This document shows, in pieces, positions 41,585 through 52,116 of a stretch of 64,000 nt of DNA. The notes below the pieces were generated by a model. That model made no database searches and was not told where the DNA came from. It saw nothing but the letters and a program-made list of their open reading frames with translations. This stretch comes from Sternotherus odoratus (taxonomy: Eukaryota > Chordata > Testudines > Kinosternidae): positions 85,232,390 to 85,296,389 of the forward strand of contig JAVMKO010000003.1 of NCBI GenBank assembly GCA_032164245.1, in the 5' to 3' direction. The translations under genes were made by a program, and so were the position numbers. Within the stretch, counting starts at the first letter, position 1. The number at the start of each line of letters is the position of its first letter.

Positions 41585-41805
41585 TGCCTCGTATGGAATC
41601 TATTTGTCAAAAAACATTTCTTTAATCTTTTTTAATTTTGTGGTCTGTATTGTTGCTGACAGGTATTTTGAAATAAATTACCAAAGTAGTTGAAAGTGGC
41701 ATGATAATACTGTGTTATTTTGACAAATAAAATATGCAGAATTTTAAAGTATTGTCCACAAAATTTCTCATTTTTTTGGTGCAGAATTCCCCCAGGAGAA
41801 GAACA
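41585..41805 (-). mobile_element. MITE-like element ending CTCCTGGGGGAATTCTGC
   Basis: The minus strand starts CTCCTGGGGGAATTCTGCAC and continues AT-rich; words GCAGAATT recur inside. The terminus is one I associate with a reptile DNA repeat; the other end appears truncated. Confidence 0.45.
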
Positions 41806-42150
41806 TATCAGTTTCATACGGTTATAAATTTCCTTTAGGGACACATGCAACTGTTCCAGCCTTTTCCTTCTGCCACAATTTTGGATATTTTCCACATTAG
41901 ACTTGTGACGAGCCTGCCACAGCCGTCCTGCAGATTATGCAGTTTTGGCAGGCACCAGTTTAACAGAGTTAAGTGCAACAGCGCTGTGCTTGATAACTGT
42001 GTAGAGAGGTTTTGTATTCCTGTCTTTTTTCTGCTACTTATACGGTCCATACTGAAAAATGTAAATCTAAGCTGACCCAAATTTTAAGCGTTTTTAAAAA
42101 AATTCCACAACTTCAGGCAACACTTGAAGGATAACATAAGACATTTATAC

Positions 42151-42304
42151 CTGGTTGTGCTTCACTAAATGGAGCCCAAAAAGGCCCAGGTCCAGCAAGA
42201 GGTCGCTCATTATTCCCTCCGCTGGGATGGCGGTTGTGCTTCCTCCATGTATGTGGAGAGGTTGGTGGGGATTGTTGTGGTGAAACAACTGGAGATGTGG
42301 ACTC
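42151..42304 (-). CDS. REPS1: REPS1 exon c: Ser/Pro-rich linker
   Basis: 154 nt, 51 codons plus one base. It starts [20 protein letters not shown] and continues through [20 protein letters not shown] and [11 protein letters not shown]. The many SP and TSP motifs are potential proline-directed phosphorylation sites (inference). The acceptor is ttattag and the donor is gtataa; the exon ends in phase 1. It sits between the two longest introns of the window (13.1 kb upstream, 11.1 kb downstream), both filled with transposon copies. Confidence 0.95.
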
Positions 42305-42579
42305 CTAATAAAACAAAGAACTTTTAAAAATTCTTGTACTAGATCACTAAAATCATAAAAACCTAACTAAAAGCCATTATGTCTAAAAATAACTGTTCAG
42401 TAGATTTAAAATGTTTCTTTTTTGGATCAGGGAAGATTTTTATAACCGTGACAGAACAGCAGGAGTGAGGCATAATATAATTGACACTGGATATATTTTC
42501 CCACCACCCAGAAGTGCAAATCCATCATGATCTGGACCCACAGCATTCTTGAAGGAGAACAATGGGGCCAAATCACACT

Positions 42580-42712
42580 GGCTTTACAAACACATGAATA
42601 TGGAAGACAGTGATCATAAAGCTCTTCCATTTGTGACAGAATCTGCATTTGAACCCAGGTCTCAAAAGATGAAAGATTAACTGCATATCCCACCTAGCTC
42701 ACACCAAATGGG
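42580..42712 (+). repeat. MIR-like fragment
   Basis: TTTGTGACAGAATCTGCATT, TGAACCCAGGTCTC and CTGCATATCCCACCTAGC parallel the MIR 3' half. Weak. Confidence 0.4.
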
Positions 42713-44531
42713 TTATATTCAAGCAATTATCTCCATTTTTATAAGCAAGTTAGAGGTAATATATCATTTTAAATTAGTAGGCTACTGATATTTAACTTAT
42801 TTTAAATAATTGCATCTGAATGTTTTTGAACAGAAAGAAAAAAGTGTGACTCCATCTAGAACACAGCTCACTATTAATCACACCCAGATAGTAGCTAAGG
42901 CATCAGAATGCTTTTGAAGAAGAGTTGTACCCGGCCATGAACACAAGTGTGTCACAGCTCAGTTCCCACTGAACAAGGACAGGAATGGATCATGTGTAAT
43001 CCCTACACAAAGTCAGGTTTTCTAAACAGATATTATCAAGTTGATCACTTTCTCCAAAAAGTAGTGTGCAAAAAAATTGAAAAAAAAAATGCTCTCTCTC
43101 TCTCTTTCCAAACAAATCTGAGAACTCTAACCAAACTATCTAAAAGACCTTTGTTAATGAATCCAACAGGTGCCTTGTATACAAATTGTGTCACCTGTAC
43201 TTATGACTCTAGTAATTTAAAACAGCACACAACCTGTTGCAGGAAACAGTATGCAACAAAAGTTATTTACTCCCTGATATCTTGAAAAACAGAGAAAAAA
43301 ATGGAAATGCCTCTTTAAATCATTCTTCAAGAAATGAGGAAGATTATTAATTAAGAATGGTGTTTCCATATTAACTAGCCTATACAGCTACGGACAAGGT
43401 CCAACCTCCCATTTAGCTAGTTTAAAGATGAACTGGCAAACAAAAGTGTGCGCTATTCACTACTCCTTTTTTATTTATAAAAATAATCAACACTATAAGG
43501 ACAAAGAGAAGTGAATGAGGTCGCCCAGAGAGCAAAAAGCTTAAACACATCAGTACCTGATTTCAGTATGAAACAACTGTACACTTTCAGGCACTTTATA
43601 TATTAAAGGTCACAAGTTTTCTTTTGTTCTGCAGTTCACCCTTAACACAGCAAGATTAATGTTGACTAGATACATAAGCTACCTTTCCCAGAACTCTAAG
43701 AATGTATTTAAGGGTATGCTAAAGCAGCTGGGGTCAGCTTCTGAAAAAAAAAATATCCAAGAAAATTTCACCCAGAAATTAGAACAGGACATGGATCTAA
43801 GAAATAGTTTGTCAACTATTAAACCTGACGCTTGGTAGCCCAGCTTCAAGACTCAATGTCTAGACGAGACTGAGCTCTATTGTATCTGGGTGAATTAATT
43901 AGACTATCCTAGTCTCAGACACTACCTTTTTCATCTTGCCAAAAATTAATAAACCAGTATGCTGTGAGAGTTTAATAGTTACACAGTGGATGGTTCAAGA
44001 AGCCCAGACATTTCCCATTCCTCAACACAGGTTTCAATCTTCATGTGATAATTTCACAACAGATTACAAAACAAAACTTTTAGGGACATGATTCATTAAT
44101 TTCTGGGCTGCTTGTTACAAATGATCTTCTCATCCCCTTTCCTTTTGTTTTCATGTCCACTGGGTTACAGGCAGGCCCCGTGTATTCTACAGCTATATTT
44201 CTGTTTGCAAGGGAGGCCTGCCACTAAATATCTCAGTTAAATCTTCACTATGAGCTACAAAAAACCTTCCAAAGAAACATGGAAGAAAGGGTAGTCAGTG
44301 GGAATCTACAGAGATAGTGTACTTAGAAAACTGCAGTTCAGTTACTGGTAAGTGAGCTACACAATGAGATTTTATTGTTTTTTGTTCTTTTTTTTTTAAG
44401 TTAAATTCAAAAGGAGGCGGTAAATCTCTGAAGGACCCCTCCTATATAACCCCAGCCACAAATTATGGAAATTTTCAGAAAAAAAATTATTCAGTTACAG
44501 GTGAAAAAAGGTTGAGAACAATTTCCCAAGC
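42713..44531. other. Intron sequence, no recognised feature
   Basis: AT-rich. The frame 42947-43285 has two CxxC-like pairs late in it but no recognisable family, and likely occurs by chance. Confidence 0.5.
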
Positions 44532-44539
44532 CACTAGAG

Positions 44540-45771
44540 CAGTGATGGCGAACCCGTGGCACGCGTGCCACTGCCGGCACGCCGAGCCGTCTCTGTGGGC
44601 ACGCCGCTCGCGAGCCAGATGTGGCTCTTTTGAGCCTGTCATCTGGCTCGCGCGGCGCGCTCTGTCCGCGAGGCTGGGAGGCGGGGGGGGGGGGGGGGGC
44701 GGTGTGGCGCGGCGCTCTCTGTCCGCGAGGCTGGGGGGCGGGGGAGGCGGTGTGGCGCGGCGCTGCTGTGACCGCGAGGCTGGGGGGCGTGTCGCTCCTC
44801 TCCTTCCCTCGCTGGAGTCGGGTCACAGCAGCGTGACCCAGCGAACAAGTAAGCGCCGGGGGGGGGGGGGGGGCGGGGGGAGTAAGCGGTGTGCAAGGGG
44901 GTGTTGGGGGAAGGCTGGGCTGGGAGCGGGGGTAAGCGGTGTGGGGGAGAGACCGGGCTGGGTGGGTCAGTTGGGGGGGGTTGGAGGAAAGGAGGTTTGG
45001 GGGGGAGAGACCTGGCTGGGTGGGTCAGTTGGGGGGGGTTGGAGGAAAGGAGGTTTGGGGGGGAGAGACCTGGCTGGGTGGGTCAGTTGGGGGGGGTTGG
45101 AGGAAAGGAGGTTTGGGGGGGAGAGACCTGGCTGGGTGGGTCAGTTGGGGGGGGTGGGAGGGAAGGAGGTTTTGGGGGGAGAGACTGGGCTGGGTGGGTC
45201 ATTTGGGGGGTGGGTGGGAGGGAAGGAGGTTTTGGGGGGAGAGACTGGGCTGGGTGGGTCATTTGGGGGGTGGGTGGGAGGGAAGGAGGTTTTGGGGGGA
45301 GAGACTGGGCTGGGTGGGTCATTTGGGGGGTGGGTGGGAGGGAAGGAGGTTTTGGGGGGAGAGACCGGGCTGGGTGGGTCATTTGGGGGGGGGTGGGAGG
45401 GAAGGAGGTTTTGGGGGGAGAGACCGGGCTGGGTGGGTCATTTGGGGGGGTGGGAGGGAGGGAAGGAGGTTTTGGGGGGAGAGACCGGGCTGAGTGGGTC
45501 AGTTGGGGGGGGTGTACAGTTGTTTTTTTTTGTTTTGTTTTTTGTTTTTTTGTTTTTTTGAAGTAAAAAAAAATGTTTAATGGAAAGCTCTGTTACTGTG
45601 TTTTTCTTTTTAAACAAAAGCTGTTAATTAGTTTGAAAAACTGTATGAATTGTTTTTTCTAAACTAAAACCTCGTTATTTAGGTTTAATTGCAGTGTTGG
45701 CACTTTGAAAAAAACAAGTCGTTTTGGTTTGCAGTTTGGGCACTCGGGCTCAAAAAGGTTTGCCATCACTG
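44540..45771. mobile_element. hAT element expanded by an internal minisatellite
   Basis: 1232 bp with termini CAGTGATGGCGAACC and, at the right, GGTTTGCCATCACTG, inverted copies with one mismatch. It is flanked by CACTAGAG at 44532-44539 and 45772-45779, an exact 8-bp duplication. GGCACGC/GGCACTC subterminal words are shared by both ends. The interior is a CpG-rich part (44560-44860), G runs of about 21 and 15, a minisatellite, and a T-rich right part. Confidence 0.92.
44947..45520 (+). repeat. Minisatellite, about 10 units of 58-61 bp
   Basis: Unit starts (GAGAGA) fall at 44947, 45005, 45063, 45121, 45179, 45239, 45299, 45359, 45418 and 45479. Each contains GGCTGGGTGGGTCA, a G7-8 run and GGAAGGAGGTTT. 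Early units share TTGGAGGAAAGG; later ones have GTGGGAGGGAAGG. The G strand is the plus strand. Confidence 0.95.
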
Positions 45772-46026
45772 CACTAGAGCCTTGGCCACCTTATGTGGGC
45801 TTCTTGGCCTGGTATGTAACAGAGGTGTATATACAGTAGGCTCTTTTCCTAGATGGATAATTGGGACAAGGATTACCTCCCTTTTGGGCTTCCTTCCCCC
45901 CTCCTCCAAAATCCCACAAATGACAGAATTCTTATAAGGTTTGATCCTGCCCAGAAAAGAACTGGTGGAACTCTTGAGATCTTCTAAACTATGGAACTTC
46001 CTCGTCAGCTAAGTGAGGTCTAGGTA

Positions 46027-46143
46027 GTATGGATAAAAACCGATGAATTTAAAAAAATCAGATTAATTTAAATTTGATTTTTTTAAAAGGTTATATTAAG
46101 TCAATTTTTCTTTTTAAAAATAAACCTGTTAATTAAACTTAAA
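46027..46143 (+). mobile_element. Fragment of the GGATAAAAATC DNA transposon
   Basis: TATGGATAAAAACCGATGAA followed by alternating AAATCAGATT and AAATTTGATTTTTTT words match the left end of the element at 35737. Confidence 0.6.
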
Positions 46144-46147
46144 AGCA

Positions 46148-46432
46148 GCAACTGTGGTTCTTCAAGATGTGTCCCCATCTGGGTTCTCCACTTCAGGTGC
46201 ACATGCGCTGCATGCACCTGTGATCAAATATTTTTATTAATAGTATCCATTTGTCCTGAGCATGCACTGTTGATATCCTCATGCACCGCACCAAGGCTAG
46301 ATGAGGCTATAATGGGCAAACTGCCCTCAGTTCCTTCTCCAACGCTGAGCCTCAGAAGGAAGCCTGGAAGCAGAGTGGAAGGAGAGCAGGTAGTGGAGCA
46401 CCCATACGGGGACAACTCCAAACAGTTACTGA
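46148..46432. mobile_element. Foldback element, DIRS-like terminus
   Basis: The left end AACTGTGGTTCTTCAAGATG, then TGTCCCCATCTGGGT, has an imperfect inverted copy at the right (ACCCATACGGGGACAACTCC, then AAACAGTTACTG). The interior (GATATCCTCATGCACCGCAC, then GGGCAAACTGCCCTCAGTTC) recurs at 47465-47590. The layout resembles the termini of the DIRS-like element at 1-1876, with different sequence. Confidence 0.5.
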
Positions 46433-46544
46433 ATAGGGTGAATAATCTCTTCTTCAGGTGACTCTCATGCAGTACCTCCCTAAGGAGGAGGAAGTTTCAG
46501 AATTGAGTCCAGAACAGAGAAAAGAAAGAGAAAGTAAATAAGGA

Positions 46545-46945
46545 ATTATTTACTCCTCATAATAGAAGAACTAGGAATCACAAAATGAAATTAATAGGCA
46601 GCAGGTTTAAAACAAATGAAGGAAGTATTTCTTCCAACAACGCACAGTAAACCTGTGGAACTCTTTGCCAGAGGATGTTGTAAAGGTCAAGACAATTCAG
46701 CATTCAAAACTAACTACATCAATACATGGAGGATAGGTCCATCAATGGCTATTAGAGGCTAAGGACACCATCCCTGCCCACTCTGCCTGTTTGCCTGAAG
46801 TTGGAAATGGGCGACAGGGAATGGATCACTTGATTACCTATTTTGTTCATTCCCTCTGAAGCCCCTGACATTGGTCAATGTTGGAAGACAGGATACTAGG
46901 CTAGATGGACCGTTGGTCTGACCCAGTATGGCCATTCTTAGGTAC
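46545..46945 (+). mobile_element. CR1-related LINE 3' end
   Basis: Sense-strand 3' end of a CR1-group LINE: TAGGCAGCAGGTTTAAAACA, TGTGGAACTCTTTGCCAGAG, GATGTTG, then CTAGATGGACCGTTGGTCTG and ACCCAGTATGGCCATTCTTA. It belongs to the same subfamily as the minus-strand copy at 53634-54800. Strongly 5'-truncated. Confidence 0.88.
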
Positions 46946-47454
46946 TTTCATCTGCCTCATCAGATCTAAAAGCATAAACTAAGGCATAGTGACTGGAGAA
47001 GGTATGACCTGAAGATCACGTAGCAGCTCTGTGGATCTCAGCAACTAGGATACTTGAGTAGAGCCAGAGATGTAGAATGTGACCTTGTCAAATAAGTTGA
47101 CGCCCCAGCAAGGGGTGGAATGCTGGCTTAATACACTCCAAAATCCATTTTCCATAATCTTTGGATAGAAATTGAAGACAGATCTGAAAGTTCTGCTAAC
47201 AAAAACAAACAGTCTAGGACTAAATCATTTTGTACATCTCCTATCTAGATAGGAAACTAGATGTCAGGAGGGTGTTCAAGTATGGAGGGTGGTCTCCAGG
47301 CTGGAATAATGTGGTTTTGGAAAAAAAATCCAAGGTAAATGACTGATTCAGATTAAACTCAGAAGATACTTTAGGAAGAAACCTGAAGTCTGGTTGTAAG
47401 GAAACTCTGTCCTTGTAGAATACTGTGAAAGGAGAGTCTGACTGAAGATTTTCA
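46946..47454. other. Sequence between foldback repeats, unrecognised
   Basis: No named repeat. Flanked by the two copies of the foldback interior, so it may belong to the same element (inference). Confidence 0.4.
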
Positions 47455-47669
47455 TTAGAAATATTTATTCATGCTGCACATGCACTGCAAATATCCTTGT
47501 GCACCGCACTGAGGCTATATGAGGCTACATGGGCAAACTGCCCTCAGTTCCTTCTCCAATGCTGAGCCTCAGAAGGAAGCTCCCTTCTCTCTCCAACTCT
47601 GTAGGCTCTGTCCTCACCGGTACCAAGGGAGCTCCTCTCCTCTGTGATGCCAAACCTTGAGAACAGTGT
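47455..47669. repeat. Second copy of the foldback interior
   Basis: GCATGAATAAATATTTCT and CTTCCTTCTGAGGCTCAGCA on the minus strand; on the plus strand CTTGTGCACCGCACTGAGGC and GGGCAAACTGCCCTCAGTTC match 46270-46360 in direct orientation about 1.2 kb away. Confidence 0.7.
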
Positions 47670-47677
47670 CTGAGGCT

Positions 47678-47870
47678 CAGGGCCGGCTCTTACTTTTTTG
47701 CTGTCCGAAGCCAAAAAACCCACAACCCTGCGGAGCAAAAAAATCCCGAGCGCTGCCCACCCCCCCAAACCCTGAGTGCTACCCTGCCGGACGAAAAACC
47801 CCCTTACCACCCCTTAAAAGGTGCCGCCCCAATCACATGCTTGGTGGGCTGGTGCCTGGAGCCAGCCCTG
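47678..47870. mobile_element. hAT short element with perfect target duplication
   Basis: 193 bp with termini CAGGGCCGGCTC and GAGCCAGCCCTG, inverted with one mismatch. It is flanked by CTGAGGCT at 47670-47677 and 47871-47878, exact. Interior GC-rich. It split the repeat described above. Confidence 0.93.
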
Positions 47871-47878
47871 CTGAGGCT

Positions 47879-48339
47879 GCTGACCTGTTTGAGCAACTAA
47901 GACTTTCTGAGATGGGTACCTTAGGAGGGGAATTAGAGCTCTTCTTAGAATCTTTAAAGGTCTCTGAGGCTTTCCCCTTTCTAGGAAAGTGTTGCAATGA
48001 AGTCATACAAGCACTAGAGACCCCTGGGGACTGATGTACATGGGTTTTTCCTGACATGAATCCGAAGCAGAGCAAAAGGAGCAAGCACTCCATTATTAAC
48101 AGCTGCAGCTGGAGTTCCTGGTCATTTCATGCCCTGGATTTGAGGGCCAAACAGAAGTTACACTTCTAAGCACTCAAATGCTTTTGAAAATCTGGCCTAG
48201 GGTGACCAGAAATATTAAAATTAGTGAATTGACTATTTCCTTTGTTTAAATAAATCAGTTTTGAAGGCAAAATTTGTTTTGATAAATTTATTTTTTAAAT
48301 GCATCCAGAACATTTAAGGTAATTTTATTTAAAAATTGG
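47879..48339. other. Sequence of unknown origin
   Basis: The plus-strand frame to 48034 reads smoothly (SEMGTLGGELELFLESLKVS), but much of its upstream part is inside the hAT insertion. It could be a gag-like fragment of the neighbouring retroelement; not provable here. Confidence 0.35.
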
Positions 48340-48662
48340 GCTCTCAAACAACTACAAAAATAAGTGCAATTAATCACAGTTTTTAAGCACAGTTTAACAA
48401 CAACAAAATACCAATTTAAAATTATAAATAAATTTGTTTTTTTCCCTACATTTTCAAATATATTTCAATTAACAGAGAATACAAAGTGTAAGTGCTCACT
48501 TTGTTAGTTTTGATTACAATAGTATTTTTCAATTAATTTCATGCAAGTAGTGCAGTGCAACTTATAAATGTAGATTAAAAAAAACTACTCCAAAGACAAA
48601 ATACTTAAAATTTTAGAGCCTACAAGTCCACTCAATCCTACTTTTTGTTCAGCCAATTGCTA

Positions 48663-49061
48663 AAATAGTTCTCAACCAGGGGTACGCCTATCCCTGAGGA
48701 TATACAGAGGTCTTCCAGGGGGCACATCTAGATATTTGCCTAGTTTTACAACAGGCTACATAAAAAGCACTAGCAAAGACGGTACAAACTAGGGATTTCA
48801 TACAATTACTTGTTTATACTGCTCTGTGTACTATACACTGAAACTCAAGTACAATATTTATATTCCAATTAATTTATTTTATAATTATATAGTAAAAGTG
48901 AGAAAGTGAGCAATTTCTTAGTAATAGTGTGCTGTAACACCTTTATATTTTTATGTCTGATTTTGTAAGCAAGTAGTTGAAGTGAGATGAAACTTGGGGT
49001 ACACAAGACAAATCAGACTCCCAAAAGGGGTACAATAGTCTGGCAAGGTTGAGAACCACTC
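48663..49061. mobile_element. hAT (Charlie-like) element nested in the long-repeat hAT
   Basis: The left end AAATAGTTCTCAACCAGGGG and right end GGTTGAGAACCACTC are degenerate CAGTGGTTCTCAACC termini. GGGGTACGCCTA near the left and GGGGTACAATAG near the right are subterminal matches. It interrupts the left inverted repeat. The target duplication is not convincing. Confidence 0.78.
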
Positions 49062-49099
49062 TACTACGACAAACAAGTTTGTTTACATTCACTGGTGAT

Positions 49100-49571
49100 A
49101 ATGTTTGCTGCCCATTTTTTACATCATCTGAAAGTGAGAACAGCTTGGTTCTGCTTGATAACGATCCAAATCAGTGCACCTTCATTTTCATCATCATGAG
49201 TCATACGCCATCCACAGAAGGTGGATTTTCCTTTTTGTTGGTTCAGGTTCTGTAGTTTCCACATCTGAGTGTTACTCTTCTAAAACTTGGACAGCATGTT
49301 TTCCATGCAGTGTCCCTCTCAGATTTTGGATGGCACTTCAGTTTCTTAAAACTTGGACTGAGTGTTGTAGCTATCTTTAGAAATCACATATTGGTCCTCC
49401 CTTTTGTTTCATCATATCTGCAGTGAAAGAGTTCTTAAATCTAACAACATATGCTTGGTCATCATCTGAGACTGCCATAACACAAAATACATGGTAGAAT
49501 GCAGGTAAAACCACAGAGCAGGAGACATACAATTTTTCCCCAAAGAGTTCCATCACAAATTTAATTAACAC
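49100..49571 (-). pseudogene. hAT transposase remnant (middle and C-terminal part)
   Basis: The frame 49377-49571 reads KFVMELFGEKLYVSCSVVLP followed by AFYHVFCVMAVSDDDQAYVV. Further down, after stops and frameshifts, SRTKLFSLSDDVK and TLSPVNVNKL near 49090-49160 match the hAT C-terminal dimerisation segment (FSLSGD...LSP.NVNKL). Much of the region between is deleted. It is no longer translatable. Confidence 0.7.
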
Positions 49572-49589
49572 TTAAAAAAAAAAAATTAA

Positions 49590-49800
49590 CATCAGCATGG
49601 AATCATGTCCCCTGGAATGCTGGTCAAAGCATGAAGGGGCATACGAATGTTTAGCATATCTGGCATGTAAAATACCTTGCACTGCCTGTTACATCAGTGT
49701 CATGCAAACACCTGTTCTCACTTTCAGGTGACATTGTAAATAAGTGGGCAGCATTATCTCCTGTAAATGTAAACAAACTTATTTGTCTTAGCTGAACAAA
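49590..49800 (+). pseudogene. Second, inverted copy of the hAT C-terminal coding segment
   Basis: On the plus strand, CCTGGAATGCTGGTCAAAGC, ATGAAGGGGCATACGAATG and TTCTCACTTTCAGGTGACAT encode remnants of WSKHEGAYEC, a CANTCSHFQ-type frame, and, in another frame, FSLSGDIVNK with LSPVNVNKL as the diagnostic C-terminal peptide. The same peptide is on the minus strand in the left arm, so the segment is part of the inverted repeat. Confidence 0.6.
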
Positions 49801-50196
49801 AAGTAGAACTGAGTGGACTTGTAAACTCTAAAATTTTACATTTTTTTTTGTTTTTGAGTGGTTATGTAAAAAAAATTCTACATTTGTAAATTGCAATTTT
49901 ACAATAAAGAGATTGCACTACAGTACTTGTGGTAGAGTGAATTGAAAAATACTATTTTATACAGTGCAAATATTTGTAATCCAAAAGAATATAAAGTCAG
50001 CACTGTACACTTGTACTTTGTGTTGTAATTGAAATCAATATATTTGAAAATGTGGAAAAGATCCAAAAAATATTTAGAATACCAATTTAATTTGGTATTC
50101 TATTATTGTTTAACAGTGCAATTAAAACTGCAATTAATCATGCCTTTTTAACCTAATTTGTTGTGTTAATTGTTTGAGTTAACTGCAATTGACAAT

Positions 50197-50701
50197 CCAA
50201 CTAATAGTTAAAATTCTGCTTTTTACCTTTAATTGAATTCCAAATTTCCATCTGCATACAGTGACACAAATCAAATAAAAAAATCGTCTAGTAAATAAAG
50301 CATGGCATTCACCATATTAAAAAAATTTAAAAGTAAAAATTTAAATAAATGTACACCAAGCTATAGAATTGCTTCAATAAATGTGTATCGATAAATCCAA
50401 ACAGCTAAGAAGCAGTATTCAATTTAGCACCCAAGGCTGGCTGCAAATCAGCATGCTTCCATTGTTATTACCAACCAAATGAGAATGAACTAGGAATGTA
50501 TAATATTAAATGGTAAAATGGTAAGTATTAGTCCTACAGTTGGTCTGTGTGCAGGTCTCAAACTGGTCCTCCTGCAGCAGGAGACAGACTCCAGTCCCAG
50601 TCCCATGCCAGCCAGCTGACCCCAGCCACCTTATCTGGGATTGGTAAATCAATCAATCCACCCCTGGGCAGTCACAACAATGGTAGGGTATTAGCAGACT
50701 T
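50197..50701. other. Intron sequence, no recognised feature
   Basis: AT-rich followed by a GC-rich patch (50560-50640) without identifiable ends. Confidence 0.5.
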
Positions 50702-50957
50702 ATAGGCGCCAACTCCATGGATGTTCCAGGGCTGGAGCACCCGCAGAAAAAACATGGTGGGTGCTTAGCACCCACTGGTAGCCCCCTATCAGCACCTCAC
50801 TTCCATTGGCAGCCATGACGATCAGCAACTCCTGCCTGCCACAGATCAGCGAGGGCAGGGTGTGCTCAGGGGAGAGGACTGAATGGGACAGGAAGAATTG
50901 GGGCAGGGTGAGGTGGTGCCTTGGGGCAGAGCATCCCCCAGAAAGTCAGTGCCTACG
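50702..50957. mobile_element. Short DNA element with ATAGGCGCCAACTCC end
   Basis: The left end ATAGGCGCCAACTCCATGGA and right end AAAGTCAGTGCCTAC form imperfect inverted repeats, with GGGCTGGAGCACCC and GTGGGTGCTTAGCACCC near the left. hAT-like size; target duplication unclear. Confidence 0.6.
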
Positions 50958-51862
50958 GCGAGACCTTAAGAGTAGACTCAACAGCCTTTCATTAGTTAAA
51001 GTTATTAGAAAAGTGCTTTTTTGTTTTGAAAGTTTTTATTCAAATGCCAACAAGTTCTGACCAGCTCCATTAGCAAAGCCATTGTTAGTCTTCAAAACCC
51101 AAGTAGATGTTTCTCCATTTCCTGAAACACACTGCTTTGATCTGATTATGAAGAAAAAACACCAGAGAGTGATCTACAGAATGCACAGAAGTTTCATGAA
51201 GCTTCCCAAGTTACCTATCCCTCCCCTTTCTCTTCCAAAAGTATCAACTGAGGGAGGGTAGCTTCCAGCAGATTAGGAGTCTGTGCGGTCTTTCAGGACT
51301 TTGGAGACAAATGAAGTGACTCAATATGTCCCTGTACCTTGGACAAGACATGAAAAGAAGCAAGAAGATATTGAGCAAGAAGATATTGAGGCCACATAAG
51401 TCACTTACCCCACATACATTAAATAGTTAAAAAGGACCATGAGGAACAACTGTCTCCAGCCAGCCAGACAATGCCTAGATAGCTACTCAAATTCTCATGG
51501 GTGAAATCAGAACCAAGCAGAGAAGTCTCAAAGAACTATGCATCTTCCCTTCAGATCATAGCCTGATATTCAATCTTGAAAAGACACATCTGGAATACAG
51601 ATTTACAGAGCAGCTCACTTATCCCAATACTAACAGGTTCAAAGGAACAACTAGATTTTTTACAGAAATAAGACTAGTACTTTTGAATAGGACACCCAAT
51701 CCCAGACTGACTGACTCTCTAAATCAAGAGAATGTCCAATATCACATTACAAACCTAAAGCCCTACAGAGACCACATACAACTGCCAATGGTTTACCAGA
51801 CCGGACAGCATCTTCAGTACCAAGCTCCAGGAACCCACAAAACAAATCCTCCTGAAGGCAAC
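50958..51862. other. Intron sequence, no recognised feature
   Basis: The frame 51497-51904 (135 codons) ends inside the retroelement at 51878 and has no recognisable family. Confidence 0.45.
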
Positions 51863-51877
51863 ATTTACAGTTCTGAT

Positions 51878-52101
51878 GAAGAGTCCTGTGGCACCTTAGA
51901 CTAACAAACGTATTGGAGCATAAGCTTTCGTGAGCTAATACCCACTTTGTCGGATGCATGCAGTGGAAATGTTCTACTGAATGCATCAGACAGAGTGGGT
52001 ATTAGCCCACAAAAGTTTATGCTCCAATACGTTTTAGTCTAAGGTGCCACAGGACTCTATCGCTTTTGCAGATCCAGACTAACCCAGCTACCCTTCTGAT
52101 T
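51878..52101. mobile_element. Twin-inverted insertion of the short retroelement family
   Basis: The left arm (51878-51965) reads GAAGAGTCCTGTGGCACCTT to CCACTTTGTCGGATGCATG. The right arm (51980-52101) is the same family on the opposite strand: TGCATCAGACAGAGTGGGTA, GTCTAAGGTGCCACAGGACT and GATCCAGACTAACCCAGCTA. Both arms sit between one pair of 15-mers, ATTTACAGTTCTGAT (51863-51877) and ATTTACAATTCTGAT (52102-52116). The arms therefore seem to have inserted as one inverted dimer. Confidence 0.85.
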
Positions 52102-52116
52102 ATTTACAATTCTGAT

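Larger units (their letters stand above)
48345..50196 (-). mobile_element. hAT transposon with very long inverted repeats
   Basis: The left part (48345-48662, continuing 49062-49150) and right part (about 49700-50196) are inverted copies: for example TAGAGCCTACAAGTCCACTC at the left against GAGTGGACTTGTAAACTCTA at the right, and GTTTAACA...ACCAATTTAA against its complement at 50080-50120. Each arm is about 450-500 bp. Minus-strand transposase remnants lie between. Another hAT (48663-49061) is nested in the left arm. Confidence 0.75.

Noticed and set aside
44512..45561. 349-codon glycine/tryptophan-rich open frame
   Set aside because: It is the translation of the G-rich minisatellite within a hAT element; all forward frames are open there and the peptide only repeats the DNA unit.
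51497..51904. 135-codon plus-strand frame as a gene
   Set aside because: Its end runs into the retroelement insertion at 51878 and the remainder has no homology I can recognise; I also see no splice support.
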